Source of the DNA: Tubulanus polymorphus
Lineage: Eukaryota; Nemertea; Palaeonemertea; Tubulaniformes; Tubulanidae
Assembly (NCBI RefSeq): GCF_964204645.1
Contig: NC_134025.1
Location: 24,892,001 to 24,956,000 of the forward strand
Reading direction: 5' to 3'
Length of the DNA stretch: 64,000 nucleotides
The position numbers and the translations under genes are program-made. The notes under the pieces were generated by a model that saw only the letters and a list, made by a program, of their open reading frames with translations, did no database searches and was not told the origin of the DNA. How positions within the stretch are numbered: position 1 is the first letter of the stretch; every line of letters begins with the position of its first letter. Below are positions 25,140-36,282 of this stretch, in pieces.

Positions 25140-28100
25140 ATGGGAAAGAAACATCACCCCGGTCGAGCAAATCGAATCACTGCGAACACAAAAGCATTGT
25201 CTACTCACGTGCAGCTTTTGTTAGAAAGTAAGTTCGACAAAAAAGTTTAGTTTCTCTCCTGAAAGTAGGTTCACTCACTCATGACTCACAATGTGTCTCT
25301 GCAGACGGTCTGAAATCTTCGATCCTCGCTGGTCTGTACTTTTTTCACACCTATTCCTGCCAACCCAGTCGTTTCCTCAGTTTATCATTTAATTCTAGAA
25401 TGCAGCAACCCTCTTAATAATGGGTCAAATGACTGGAATGATCATCTTGAAATTAGAGACATCATTGAAAAAATCAGGAAATTACAAGAAGGTAAAATTT
25501 GTCATTTATAGCTTTATATAGGAAGGTAGTCGGTAACCTGTCTGTGGTTTAGTTTCACGATTGGATATTTTCACAAACCATAAGCCCATCTGATTATAAA
25601 AAGCTTACCACCAACGATGTAGGTAACTAACTAATAGGAAGGGGGCTAGAGTCTTCAACTTCGTACTAATTTGCGGAGCGTTTTAAAGTGGATTTCTTTT
25701 CAAGGTAAAGCGCTTATTCAAGAATCTAGGGAGGAAAGCCTTAAAGAATTTCTGTCATGGTGTGAAAACAATTTCAACACGGAAGCTGTGTCCATAGCTG
25801 AATTTGATCTGGAGGGGTATGGCTTGAAAGCAACCAGAGATATAAAGGTCAGTTTAAAAAAAGGATTGTAAATGGCGCCTCATTGAGTGAAGCTGTCTTT
25901 CCGCTATTCGTCTCAAATATAACTTAATAATTTTGATTTATTGATTATTGATAATTCTAGAGTGCAGAGTTGTTTCTTGAAATTCCTCGTAAAATGATGA
26001 TTACTTCCGACTCAGCCAAAGCATCTGTTCTCGGTAAATAATAAGCATATAAAACAGAATTTCAAAATAGTTACAATGAATTAAAAAAATGGTTTTAAGG
26101 AGCTTTTTTGTTATTTCTAGGTCAGCTGATATCACAAGATAAAATACTGCAGATTATGCCCAATGTCGCATTAGCTCTTCATTTGTTATGCGAAAGGAAC
26201 TTAAAGAATTCATTCTGGAGAAATTATATCAGTATCCTTTTGTTTATCAGAACTTTACAATACTCTTTAGATAGCGTTTCATTGAATTTTATGGAATTTT
26301 AGATATCTTTAACTCCATTTCATCAGATATATTACCCGAAGAATATACGACCCCTTTATATTTCTCATTAGAAGATCTTGTTTTGCTCAAAGGATCCCCT
26401 ACTCTTAGTAAGTAGTTAACCCGGACTTATGATCTTGAATATTGCTGAATTGTTAGTTGATAGTCCTCATAAAAAAATTAAATCAGAGGCTATAAGAAAT
26501 GATACCTTGTTTCTCCTAATCGGCCGGGTCACTTTTGTTAATTGCAATATAATTTGTGATCAGTCAATTTCTATAGCTGCCGGGTCTGTTATAGTTAGCT
26601 TGATCATGATTTTTGAAAAAGTAATGTACAAAGTTAGGTAGATAGGCTGCCAGGTCGGTCTTAGCTCAACAGAAAGGATAAACAAGGTACATGTTGTATC
26701 AAATTTTCTGAAATTTTTCTTATATTTATCAGGTGAATGCCTTGCTCAATATCGGAATATTGCCAGACAATATGCATATTTTTACCAGGTTTTTCAGGTA
26801 GGCACTGATATTCATTCAGAAATATCTCTTCATTGATGTTAGCTTTTCTTATTTTTAGTTCATTACTTTCATTAGTGACATTATGTTGCCCGTTATTTTG
26901 CAGCCATTTTATAATTAGTTCATGGTGAGTGCGAAAGCGAAACATGAATCCTTAAAAATTAATCTTAACATATTTGGCAGCACTTCGTTTCTGATTTTTA
27001 ATTCAATCAAATTGAAATGATTATATACTATTCAACATACAAGATCGTTGATATCACTACACTTGTGGTCAAAAAAGGACTCACAATTTTCAAAAACGTA
27101 CCGTAGTAAGAATTCTGTTTGATTTTAATGGTAAGTAGGTACCTGTCATGACAACAAATGAATTTAGTGTGTTGAAAACCAAGTACATGCCATTACAACC
27201 TTGTCATAATTTGATTTGATTTTTTATTCTAACTTAATTTGATACTTAACTGTGCACTGTACATTGTACACTTGTGGTTTGTAATGTTTTACTACTGGTG
27301 ATGGTTGAGTAATGGATCTATTTTGAGTTTTCTTATCTGAGTCATTTTTCTCTCTCTCTCTCGCTCTATGTCTTACTCAGTAGTGGTGTTAAGCCTCTAT
27401 CTCTGAAGTTAATTTTTTGTCTCTTCTCAATGGTGCTCTGTCAGTCTTATCTGCTGTGGTTACTTCGCAAAAGGTTAATGATTTCAGTTCAAACAAATTA
27501 TTTCAATTATCATTCTGATAGATTTATTTCAAAAACTTGACATGCATATGGTTTATCCATTTTGTTATAACTACTACGCCGATATGTTTTTCTTCTAAAA
27601 AGATATTCCCTTGACTCATTGATATTCCTTTATGTAGCATTAGATATCTCTGACTAACTGTCCACATTAACATTTGGTTACAACACTATCTTATTGTAGT
27701 AGTTATTTACCCTTGTGGTAGTCTGTAAGTAATGATAAGTTGTATGTCTTTTAAGAATCACCCAAGTGCCAAAGATCTCCCTCTTCGAAAACAGTTCTGT
27801 TATGATGATTACAGGTAAGTGGTCACCTTACAGTTACTGCAGTAAGAATTCTCAACATGGATTTCTCCAAGTTTTCATGCCTTGATCATCTAATTCAAGA
27901 CTATCATTTTTGTTGATTATTAGTCTTTTAACATATTTAGTATACATGTATATAAGTAGTGTACTAATAATAATTGCTATGATAAAAACACTGATGCTTG
28001 ATGTGGCTATTATCATTTCTTTACTGCTTATGAACTGATTTCGTGGATTTGAACTTGTAACATTATTTGTTGTTGAAAAGTTAGAATGAACTGTTATATT

Positions 28101-31041
28101 GTTCTCCCATATTTCAACATTTTCAGTTATCTTGATTGAACTTATATTGTAAGTTGGATAAAGATATCGGTAATTGCTCCACTTTTTATTATCATAACCA
28201 ATGTTGGTTTTATCCAAAAGTTCATCATTGGAATTATTCCTCTGGCTGGATATTTCCATAATTTCAATTTCCTTGGGTGCTGTAAAATTTGTCCATTCCC
28301 TCGACAATGCACTCCTATTTTGGAAACTTGTGTTTTTATCAGATTCTTTTTCACTATTTCCAATTCTCAGCAGTTGAATGTATGAAGTTTGCTTCTTCTG
28401 CTGAAATATTCGAGTTACATGGTGCTTTTCATGTCTGTATTTCGATTCGTCTGAATCAACTTCATAAAAAACCATTTGTTTTTCCTGATTTTCAACTTTT
28501 CTCACATCCTCACTGGAATCTGCTGTTTGAGACAAAACATTTCCATATTTCCAAATGTCGCTTATGTCTATTTCAAAATGTTCTATTTCAGCAAATACCA
28601 TTCTACTACCAAATCTTGCCGCATTTGTTTGATATTCTATAATCGCTAATAATATCCACCAAATTTCATTCCCCTTGTAATTCATTTTCCTGGAAAGAAT
28701 TGTTAGACTGAATCATTCGGCATTAACATTTCTGATTAATCAATTACTTCCGCCCCTTATTTAACTTACTTTCTTTGATCAGTAGAAATGCTTGCTGCCT
28801 CATGACTGATAACATATCCATCTGATTGCATGATCTAGATGTTTTGAAAATTTTTTCATAGAAAAATGTAACTGCGCAGATTTTGTTGTTTACTACGACA
28901 GAAAGTTATGTAATGAATTTGACTTACGATGTCGGGTAGATGGGTAAATATTAGCCGGACAAATTCAAAGTGCTGGAACACCTACTAGCCCTGTAGGTGA
29001 TCGATATTGTGTCAGACAGTGTAATTGCTTGATTTCCTGTCTAGAAATGTTTCTTTTTTATCAGAAATGTTAAAGTTGATGTTTGTTTGGGTTGATACTG
29101 GCTAGTCTGATACAGAGGCATATAATATAATCAACCAATCATTTGATCTGGTCTGAAAGCTGGACATTTTCATTTGTGGACCATTCATCAGTTAATAATA
29201 GATCTGGATTCAAACCAAGGACACCAGTAACTTAACTGGTTTCAGTTAAAAATCTTACATCTTCAAAAACCACTTATCTTATATCAAAAGCTTGTGCGTG
29301 TCTAACAATTAGTTTCCTATGTGTTGATGTATGATTTTTGTGCTACATTTCTTAGGTGGGCTGTTTCAACTGTGATGACAAGACAGAATCAAATCCCTTC
29401 TAAAGATGGCAGCCATTTGATCAGTGCTCTCATACCACTGTGGGATATGAGTAATCATTGTCACGGTGAGGTAGGTATTAGGTTGATAAAAACAAGGTCA
29501 TTTGCTTCTCAGCGTACTGATATTAAGTTTTAAACCGGACCGTGTAGTTTCCTAGCTTAAATAGACTGGTCATTTATATTTGTGTTAAAATGAAGTCTTT
29601 TCCTTTCTTTGATTTTCTTCAGATCACTACTGATTACAGCCTGGAAAAAGATTGCAGTGAATGCTATGCCTTACAAGATTTCAAATTGGATGAACAAATC
29701 TATATCTTCTACGGTGCTAGATCTAATAGTGAACTACTTATTCATAGTGGATTTGTGTATGAAGACAATCTGTATGACAAATTATCTATAAAATTAGGTA
29801 ATTTTGAAAGTTGTTACATTAACAGGTGTAATTAAAACTTATCGGTGGACTATTCACAATGTGCTTCAATTTCTTTATAGGTATAAGCAAAAATGATGCA
29901 TTGTATAAAAAGAAAACTGAATTATTGATGAAGTGTGATGTCCCTCAGTAAGTTCCATCATGCAACTTTTTATGAGTCCCAAAAGTTAATTCAATGGCAT
30001 TCATTGCCTACCAACCCAAATTCATCTTTTTGAAGCTAGCCTTTTTGGCAATTGTCGATGAACTAGCCATTAGATTAGTTTGTGAAACCGAGCCTAGGTT
30101 TACAGTCTAAATTATTTCAGGTCGAAATCTTTCTGTCTACAAAATGGCCCTAACCCTGTGGGAATAGATTTATTGGTGTTTTTGCGAGTTTTCTCTATGG
30201 ATGAAGGTACACCTCGCTAACATTCTCTGAATGCATATTTTGTTATGAATCATATTTTGTTTGAAATTTTGTACTTCATGTATATCCCTAGCAACATTGT
30301 CTTCATATCTTGGTGATGGTACTGAAATTCATGATTTCCTTGAGAAATTGAAAAACCCTCATTCAAATCTTTCAAAAGAGAATGAAATGAAAGCTTGGTC
30401 ATATCTCGAAACTCGAGCAGCACTTCTCATGAAATCATATCCTTCATCTGTTCAGGTAGGTTTTGAATATATTCAGAATAAGATTAAGAACAACTGATTC
30501 TATTAAGACGATATTTGTCAGACTGAATTAAAAATTAAAGCATGTTTTACTTTAAAGGAGGATGAACAGAATTTATCTAGTCCTGATCTATCACCGTCTG
30601 GTCGATCAGCCATTCAGTTGACCCTTTGTGAAAGGCAGATTCTGAAGAAAACGATTAATTTTGCCGCTCAACAAAAGCTGATATTAGCAGAAGTAATTCC
30701 TGGTGTTGAAGTTTGTGGTGGGGGTGATTGACTAGATGATAGTTCTGATGAAGAAGAATCAAATTCTTCTTCAATTGTAAGTTATCATTACCTAATATTG
30801 AATAATATTTCAATGACAATGGTTTATGGTTTTATTTCATATTTTTCAGATCACAGAAGAATCTGCACATATCGATGCACAAACTGATGTATCAGTGGAC
30901 AAAGATAACGGTCCTGAACAGTCAGTCAGTAGAGCTTATACTGATCCAATTAACTATGATCGAACCTGCATGCAGAAACTATTAGCTAAGGGAGGACAGT
31001 CTTTACAAGCTATCGATCTAACAGAATGTTGTGTGATGTGA
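25140..31041 (+). CDS. SETD3: SETD3, actin-histidine N-methyltransferase, with in-frame UGA and 3' extension
   Basis: SET-domain enzyme that methylates His73 of actin. Fifteen exons: 25140-25227, 25399-25491, 25705-25847, 25961-26033, 26121-26231, 26327-26407, 26733-26797, 27756-27814, 29356-29470, 29623-29797, 29881-29947, 30121-30206, 30292-30455, 30558-30776, 30850-31041. Residues 75-300 are the SET region (GLKATRDIK, ELFLEIPRKMMIT, SVMTRQ-type segment, LIPLWDMSNHC, EQIYIFYGARSNSELLIHSGF split over the text); 325-450 is the Rubisco-LSMT-type substrate-binding region. The Asn in RQNQIP and the Trp in IPLWDM, tied to histidine specificity in human SETD3, are kept. A TGA at 30729-30731 ends the frame at 497 aa; beyond it the frame stays open for 78 codons across an intron to TGA 31039-31041 (576 aa with readthrough; human 594). 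Confidence 0.93.
25528..25635. repeat. Dispersed repeat, copy A
   Basis: About 105 bp, roughly 85% identical by eye to 62861-62960. It runs from AGTCGGTAACCTGTCTG through AGCTTACCACCAACGAT to GGTAACTAACTAAT. It lies in the second intron of SETD3. No ORF or obvious terminal repeats. Confidence 0.75.
27852..28685 (-). CDS. Orphan single-pass membrane glycoprotein nested in SETD3 intron
   Basis: A 277-codon intronless frame on the strand opposite SETD3, wholly inside its intron 27815-29355. The N-terminus MNYKGNEIWWILLAIIEYQ looks like a signal peptide. An ectodomain of about 200 residues is rich in charged residues and N-glycosylation sequons (NTS, NRS, NFT, NNS, NIS, NIT, NFS, NVT). One membrane span follows (about 224-250, VFIIAIIISTLLIYMY), then a basic stop-transfer patch and a short cytosolic tail. 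Just 5' of the ATG the minus strand reads TCTTTCCAG, so a 5' UTR intron is possible. A minus-strand AATAAA lies at 27533-27538. I do not recognise the family; a type I glycoprotein is read from composition alone. Confidence 0.6.
   Translation of the reverse strand: MNYKGNEIWWILLAIIEYQTNAARFGSRMVFAEIEHFEIDISDIWKYGNVLSQTADSSEDVRKVENQEKQMVFYEVDSDESKYRHEKHHVTRIFQQKKQTSYIQLLRIGNSEKESDKNTSFQNRSALSREWTNFTAPKEIEIMEISSQRNNSNDELLDKTNIGYDNKKWSNYRYLYPTYNISSIKITENVEIWENNITVHSNFSTTNNVTSSNPRNQFISSKEMIIATSSISVFIIAIIISTLLIYMYTKYVKRLIINKNDSLELDDQGMKTWRNPC
30729..30731 (+). promoter_or_regulatory. Leaky stop context UGA-CUAG in SETD3
   Basis: The first in-frame stop of SETD3 is TGA followed directly by CTAG, the tetranucleotide context known to give efficient readthrough in animal mRNAs. 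The next exon junction is 45 nt downstream, inside the usual 50-55 nt limit for triggering nonsense-mediated decay, so the transcript may escape decay either way. Confidence 0.65.
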
Positions 31042-32897
31042 TGTTGATTTGTACTTTATCTGTATCTGTGAAAAAGTTAAATCAAAATATGTACTATATC
31101 GGTCTATTTCTAGAGTTCAATCAAAATTCATATCTGATCTGTGTCTGTTGTAGTTGTTGAATCAAAATTTGTACTTATCGATAAGGAAAAAAATGTGAAT
31201 CTATTTTTCATCTTTATCATTTTGTATAGTCTAGTGTTGTCATGGTACATAATCCAGTATTACACAATTTGTTCCAGCCGACATGACTAATAACTTGCCA
31301 TTCAATAGTGAAAAGCAAGATTGAAATTGTTAAATTTTTCTAAAAGAATTTCTACAGTCTAAAGTTGAAATGACCCATGACACAGGTTCCGATGTACTTC
31401 AGGATGCGGTTGGACCCTTCCGGGTAGTACAGTCTCTTTTATACATGGTGCTTGATAAAACTCAAATTAATAGGGTATATGAAGGGTATTATGACTTAAT
31501 GTTTGAGATTTTGTAAATATGTTCCTGTTAAATCTTATCACGTATTTGATAAAACCTGTTGACATGGAAAAGTAGAACTCACTTAATTCAGATAACTAGG
31601 GACTGCCCAGATTTCTTTGAATTAAGTAAAATCCGAATTATCAATAATTTACATGGTTCCAGGTTAAAAATTATTTCATCCGGAATAAAAATCTGGAGTA
31701 AAAAATTAAGTGAGTTCTACCGTAGTACTATTATTTGAATGCAATACATGATAACCTACTACTGAGTAGATATTTTGTAGTTCAAATCAGGTGGTGAAAT
31801 GTTTCATTCGATTCATAAAATGTCCTATTTATCTCAAATTAAATGATTCTCATTTTATTTTATGTTTTCTTATTTTCTAATTATTGGACATATTGATATT
31901 GTATTTATCCAGGTTTTTACTTACCGGGTATTTTATAGGTAAGAAGTTGTACATTTATTGCAGAAATTTTTAATGGATTGTTGTTGCTTATATCATTTAC
32001 TACTAGTTGTTTTTGCTAAAGTTGCATGCTTTTAGAAATATTAAAAGTTTGTTCGATAACTTTTTGTATTTGTATCAATTCAATGTCTATGCGTAGTATT
32101 CTACTTGTTTGCAGTCTTGGCAAATAAATTCAGAAATCAAATAAATGATTTGATCCAAAGAAATGAATTTTGTAATGTTTTTTCTAGTATTCCTGATGAG
32201 AAAACATCTACTTAAGCTTCTTGTATCTATTCAAGTCATGAATCGGATCTACCGCGCAGCATTGATGCTGTTACTTAAGTTCGAGCCCCAGTAATGTAGA
32301 CTAACGATTTTCGGGAGATTTGGATATTCTCGGAGCTACCCATTACTTATTTTCGGTGGTAACGAATACGACTAAACCCTAGATTAGATTCAAGGACGCC
32401 GACCGCTGTCAAAGTAACGTTTTGGACTGATCAATTATTCAATTGATTAAGAACATTAATGACACCAGGAGTATTTCTTCTGACTGCATTATTTATATTT
32501 CCTAGTTTCTTATACGTGGTGGCTGTTAACTGAGGTAAAAACTTATTTTTGTGACCCCATTGTAGGCCACAAAAATGAAAGTAGTCCGGGGACCGGGGTC
32601 TGATTCTTTTACTTTTCTAATTTTGGGCATATTGTTTTCCTGTTTGCTTTCCTATCCACTTTGATGAAAACATGTATAACCTAAACCTATAGCCTTAGTA
32701 TCACAGGGCTCGTATCAGAGCTGTAGGTACTGTAAAAATGATTATTAATGGATTAACAGATTATCGTTTTTACAGTGTAGTTTACCTACAAAACTCTTGA
32801 TGAACCCCCGTGCTTAATATCAAAAATACATAAAGACGTTATGTATTTTTGTAAATATTGATAAATTCCATCACTGCTTTTCGATTATTTTTTTCAG
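31042..32897. other. 3' region of SETD3 and 5' region of PIGH
   Basis: No gene found. It contains a MITE near 31570-31723, AATAAA at 32123-32128 as the probable SETD3 3' end, and PIGH upstream sequence. The acceptor-like TTTTTTTCAG ending at 32897 suggests a PIGH 5' UTR intron begins somewhere here. Confidence 0.55.
31570..31723. mobile_element. pogo/Tigger-like MITE
   Basis: The left end AGTAGAACTCACTTAATTCA is matched by the inverted right end TTAAGTGAGTTCTACCGTA. About 150 bp, non-coding, in the 3' flank of SETD3. Confidence 0.65.
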
Positions 32898-32900
32898 ATC

Positions 32901-32918
32901 ATGATTATGTACTGCTAA
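32901..32918 (+). promoter_or_regulatory. uORF (MIMYC-stop) abutting the PIGH start
   Basis: ATG ATT ATG TAC TGC TAA starts 3 nt after the presumed splice acceptor and stops one base before the PIGH ATG (TAA-T-ATG). If the acceptor is used, ribosomes meet this five-codon frame first; reinitiation or leaky scanning would be needed. Confidence 0.5.
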
Positions 32919-32919
32919 T

Positions 32920-33913
32920 ATGAAGAAGTGTCAAACTCATTCAAATAATGGAAATGTATTGCATGGCTTACAACAAGAATCTGATAAATATGAATATCAT
33001 ATCGATGGTTTAATATTGGAAACTAAACATCATGCAATTGATAGTTGTTCAGAGTTCCTAGTCAGGAGAGCAAATGCTGAACATAGATGGTATTGCATAT
33101 TGACTCTATTCGTGTTATCAGTGGCAGTTGTCAAGTATTACTGCTTACTTCAGGTACCATGGGTCTAGATTTAAATGTCAGGTGATGCTACAATTTCATC
33201 AAATGAGATACAATTTAGACTTACTTTATTATCTTTTCTGCAGGATCTGATTTTCTACTGTATGCCTGCTATTCTGGCGATTACATGGCTTGCGTTTCAA
33301 CACACCGCCGGTAAATAATGCTCATACCTCACGAGATATCTCAAGGGATTTTTTGGAAGTTCAGGATTTTTCAAATTATGTTTTTTTCAGAATCGATACT
33401 TGTGATAAGATCTGTTGGTGTCCAACTGACAACATGGAGATTCTTTTATCAAAAACAGACAATTTATATCCCTATACATCGAATAAAGGACATTGTTATA
33501 ACTGAAGTGATAACTATGGTAAGTTTACTGAAATTTCCCTCAGGACGCGGTATTATGATGAGTTGAAACCTTCATCCTAAATCTAGGTCTTCTCTTGATG
33601 AAAGATGGATAGAATGTGCTTGGTGAAAAGTGAAGAAAAAAACTATTCATAATCACTTTATTCAATTTCTATTCTTAGCATCAAATAAAATATTTTCTCG
33701 TGATGATATATAAAGATGAGGAAGAAATATTTCAAATTAAACCTCTATGTACGGTAAGCAACTGCAAAAAGAACTTATGGGCATATAATTTTTATGGGTC
33801 ACAGTAATTTTGATTGTACAAAGTGTACTATTTTGTTCATTTTTCAGACATTTAAACCACGGTTAGAAGCTTTGAAGATTATTTACCAAGGAATTCAATC
33901 TGTTCTCAGATGA
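32920..33913 (+). CDS. PIGH: PIGH, subunit H of GPI-GlcNAc transferase
   Basis: Endoplasmic-reticulum membrane subunit of the complex that makes GlcNAc-PI, the first step of GPI-anchor synthesis. Five coding exons: 32920-33153, 33244-33310, 33391-33518, 33679-33753, 33848-33913; 570 nt, 189 aa (human 188). A hydrophobic hairpin lies at about residues 58-98 (LTLFVLSVAVVKYYCLLQ, FYCMPAILAITWLAF). The conserved PIG-H domain follows: SVGVQLTT, IPIHRIKDIVITEVI, YFLVMIYKDEEE and KPRLEALKIIYQGIQ. It runs in the same direction as SETD3, the one break in the strand alternation. Poly(A) signal at 33995-34000. Confidence 0.94.
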
Positions 33914-35121
33914 CAAATGCTTTTCCTAAGTAATTCTTTGTCTCTATAGATCTTTTGTACCATATTTTTATTTATGCTTGATCCACAATGAATCAATAAA
34001 TATATCTATATATAATTTATTAAATCCTTGTAATTCTCTTTTCTTGCACGTCTTGTCTCAGCAATAGTCACTTCTTCTGGGGACCTGAAAATCTATTTTT
34101 GATGTGCGTATTGATAAGAATGTACAGTACATGTACCTGTATAACTAGTCTACTCCATAAGGAAAATCCTCATACGCCGACTCCCAACAAATCTATCAGT
34201 GTGTCCGTAGGTAATTGAGAAATCATGTTACAATATATTAGTGGAACCTCGTTATGGTGAACTCGGATACGACGATTATCAGATGGAACAAATGCCAAAT
34301 AAGAGAATTTAATTGATTCCATACTGGATATAACAAACTATCAGGTTCGCTGTTACAAGGTTCCACTGTAGATGGTTTATAGTCCTAAAGAATGTTCTCA
34401 TCCATGCTACTTCGAGGGTAACCGATTGTAAGTTGATAAGAACTAGAGATCTGTCCAAATAGGACCCATCAGCCATCAATTTCTCATAAGAAACAACAAC
34501 TAGACAGGACATGAAATGAAAATAACTGAAAAATCTTTTATTTGAGAATTTCTTATTCTTTTCTAACATAATTACATCGGAAAGAAGATGAAACGAAAAT
34601 ATTCAAGGACTGACTACCACAGCTTTTTAGTTTTTTTTTTTACGGATGAATCAAAAAGTCAGAAACCTTATTTACATCATAATACATGTACCGGGGTATA
34701 CTTAACTAAATCTAGAAATTCATTGTTGAAGACGATGCATAATTAACAAATGAGACACAATTTTTCATTAGCACATTTACAAAGAAATGTTTAACACATT
34801 GTGGAATACCATTTTTTACCAATCATATATACATATCAATTGCGATTATTTTTCCAAGCTGTGAATCATTCTGATAATAATGTAGTGTGATACTATGATC
34901 TATAATCAATGAACAAAAATATATCCCATCATATTCAAGCAGCTTCCATTGGCAAGAACTGTCAGTACAGCACAAAATAATCACACATTTCATAAACTGT
35001 ATAATTTGTCTAAAACAATGCCATCTTTTTAATCTGTCCCCAATTTTCGCGAGTGATATCAAATTCTTCCTTTAAAAGGATAGAGCATAGTAAAATCTTT
35101 ATTTCAAAAAGGGCTAGAATT
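33914..35121. other. Convergent 3' region: PIGH / ST13
   Basis: No gene supported. PIGH polyadenylation signal AATAAA at 33995-34000; MITE at 34241-34368; minus-strand AATAAA for ST13 at 35098-35103, only 19 bp past its stop codon. Confidence 0.65.
34241..34368. mobile_element. pogo/Tigger-like MITE
   Basis: Left end GTGGAACCTCGTTATGGTGA; right end reads, inverted, CAGTGGAACCTTGTAACAGC. TA flanks the right end. The same family recurs at 40506-40681. Confidence 0.65.
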
Positions 35122-36282
35122 TTAATCGACATCTTCAGAAGACGGAGGTGGTGGTTTCGGTTTAGTTTGATCAGCACCAACCCCACCAGAAAATCCCATC
35201 TTCTCTGCTAATTTTGTCAGAACATTCATGATCTTTGGGTTGGATTGATATTTTGCCATGTTTGCTGGATTTTGGCTAACATCCTGGAATGCGGCGGCGA
35301 TTTCTTGGTCATTGAATGCCTCCATCAATTCTGGATCGCTAAAAAGTTTTGTGAAATCCATTCCACCTGGCATTCCACCCATACCGGCCATACCTGGCAT
35401 TCCACCCATACCACCTGGCATTCCACCCATACCACCTGGCATTCCACCCATACCAGGAAAACCGTGAGGCATACCATCACCAGAACTGTGGCGGGTCTCC
35501 TCTCGATCTTTTTCTTCTCGGGCGCGTCTGATGCGTTCTCTTTTTTCTTTATCTTCTTTGTCTTTCTTCTTCATTTCTCGTCTGTGTTTGTGGTCTTTGA
35601 TTTTAATCGAATTCGGCTGCACTTCTTTCAACCAAGCGATCGCTTCTTCATCGCAGTCGAGTCTATTAGCGATGCACAGATCATCGGCTGCACGCTCCCA
35701 TTCTCCTTTCAGACGATACGCTCGGCCTCGCCACTTGTACGCCATGAACGAATCGCTGTTGATTTCGATAGCTCTATCGCAGTCTCTAATCGCCGCGCTC
35801 GGTTTGTTCAAGCGGACGTACATACTAGCGCGCTTAGCGAATAACGGCGCGCTATGAGGGTCCAATTCAATCGCTTCGGTTAAACATTTAATAGCTTCCT
35901 CGATGTTATTATCAGCCATGAAGACTTGCGCTTCTGATCTTTTTTCCATAGCTTGAGAGTGCTCTTCCTCGGTAGCCATCTTGCTGTCATCACCCATCGG
36001 TTGGATCACATCCTGTTCGTCGTCGATGACGCCTTCATTGTCGACATCGATGTCGCTCTCTTCACTTTCTACTGAAACATGCTCTGGTTCGGGTTCTGGA
36101 GCTTTCGTCTGGTGACTTTCCCAAGCAGTTTTCTTTGCAGCAGTGGGAATGGTTGCGCCAAGACTTTCCACGTAGTCTTTGAAGAAGGAAAGTTCTGGCT
36201 TGTGCAGAATATCAGGGTTTAGCCGACACATCTCGATGAACATCTTCAGTTCTTCAAGTTCTTTTACTCCAATACCGGCCAT
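35122..36282 (-). CDS. ST13: ST13 / Hip, Hsc70-interacting co-chaperone (single coding exon)
   Basis: Cytosolic co-chaperone that stabilises ADP-bound Hsc70 and joins Hsp70 to Hsp90 clients. A 386-codon uninterrupted frame (human 369). The N-terminal dimerisation helix covers residues 1-40 (LEELKMFIEMCRLNP). An acidic segment follows, then three TPRs (about 112-215, MEKRSEAQVFMADNNIEEAI onward), a highly charged region (about 225-265), GGMPGGM repeats (about 275-310) and a C-terminal STI1/DP2 domain (about 312-365, SDPELMEAFNDQEIAAAFQD). Vertebrate ST13 has about a dozen exons; here no coding intron remains. TTTTTTAG just 5' of the ATG suggests a 5' UTR intron. Minus-strand AATAAA lies at 35098-35103. 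Confidence 0.96.
   Translation of the reverse strand: MAGIGVKELEELKMFIEMCRLNPDILHKPELSFFKDYVESLGATIPTAAKKTAWESHQTKAPEPEPEHVSVESEESDIDVDNEGVIDDEQDVIQPMGDDSKMATEEEHSQAMEKRSEAQVFMADNNIEEAIKCLTEAIELDPHSAPLFAKRASMYVRLNKPSAAIRDCDRAIEINSDSFMAYKWRGRAYRLKGEWERAADDLCIANRLDCDEEAIAWLKEVQPNSIKIKDHKHRREMKKKDKEDKEKRERIRRAREEKDREETRHSSGDGMPHGFPGMGGMPGGMGGMPGGMGGMPGMAGMGGMPGGMDFTKLFSDPELMEAFNDQEIAAAFQDVSQNPANMAKYQSNPKIMNVLTKLAEKMGFSGGVGADQTKPKPPPPSSEDVD
35373..35457. repeat. Short tandem repeats encoding GGMPGGM
   Basis: Near-identical units around CCACCTGGCATTCCACCCAT within ST13, giving the Gly/Met/Pro-rich linker. Confidence 0.8.

Noticed and set aside
26661-26945. 94-codon minus-strand frame
   Set aside because: Overlaps SETD3 exon 26733-26797 in antisense; no signal sequence, domain or splice context.
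30729-30731. Selenocysteine at the SETD3 UGA
   Set aside because: No known selenoprotein in the family, no Cys or Sec at this disordered position, and no SECIS-like element noticed; readthrough, editing or error fit better.
35245-35857. Plus-strand frames of 108-199 codons
   Set aside because: They are antisense to the well-supported ST13 coding exon and consist of reversed repeats (HTTWHSTH); no independent signals.
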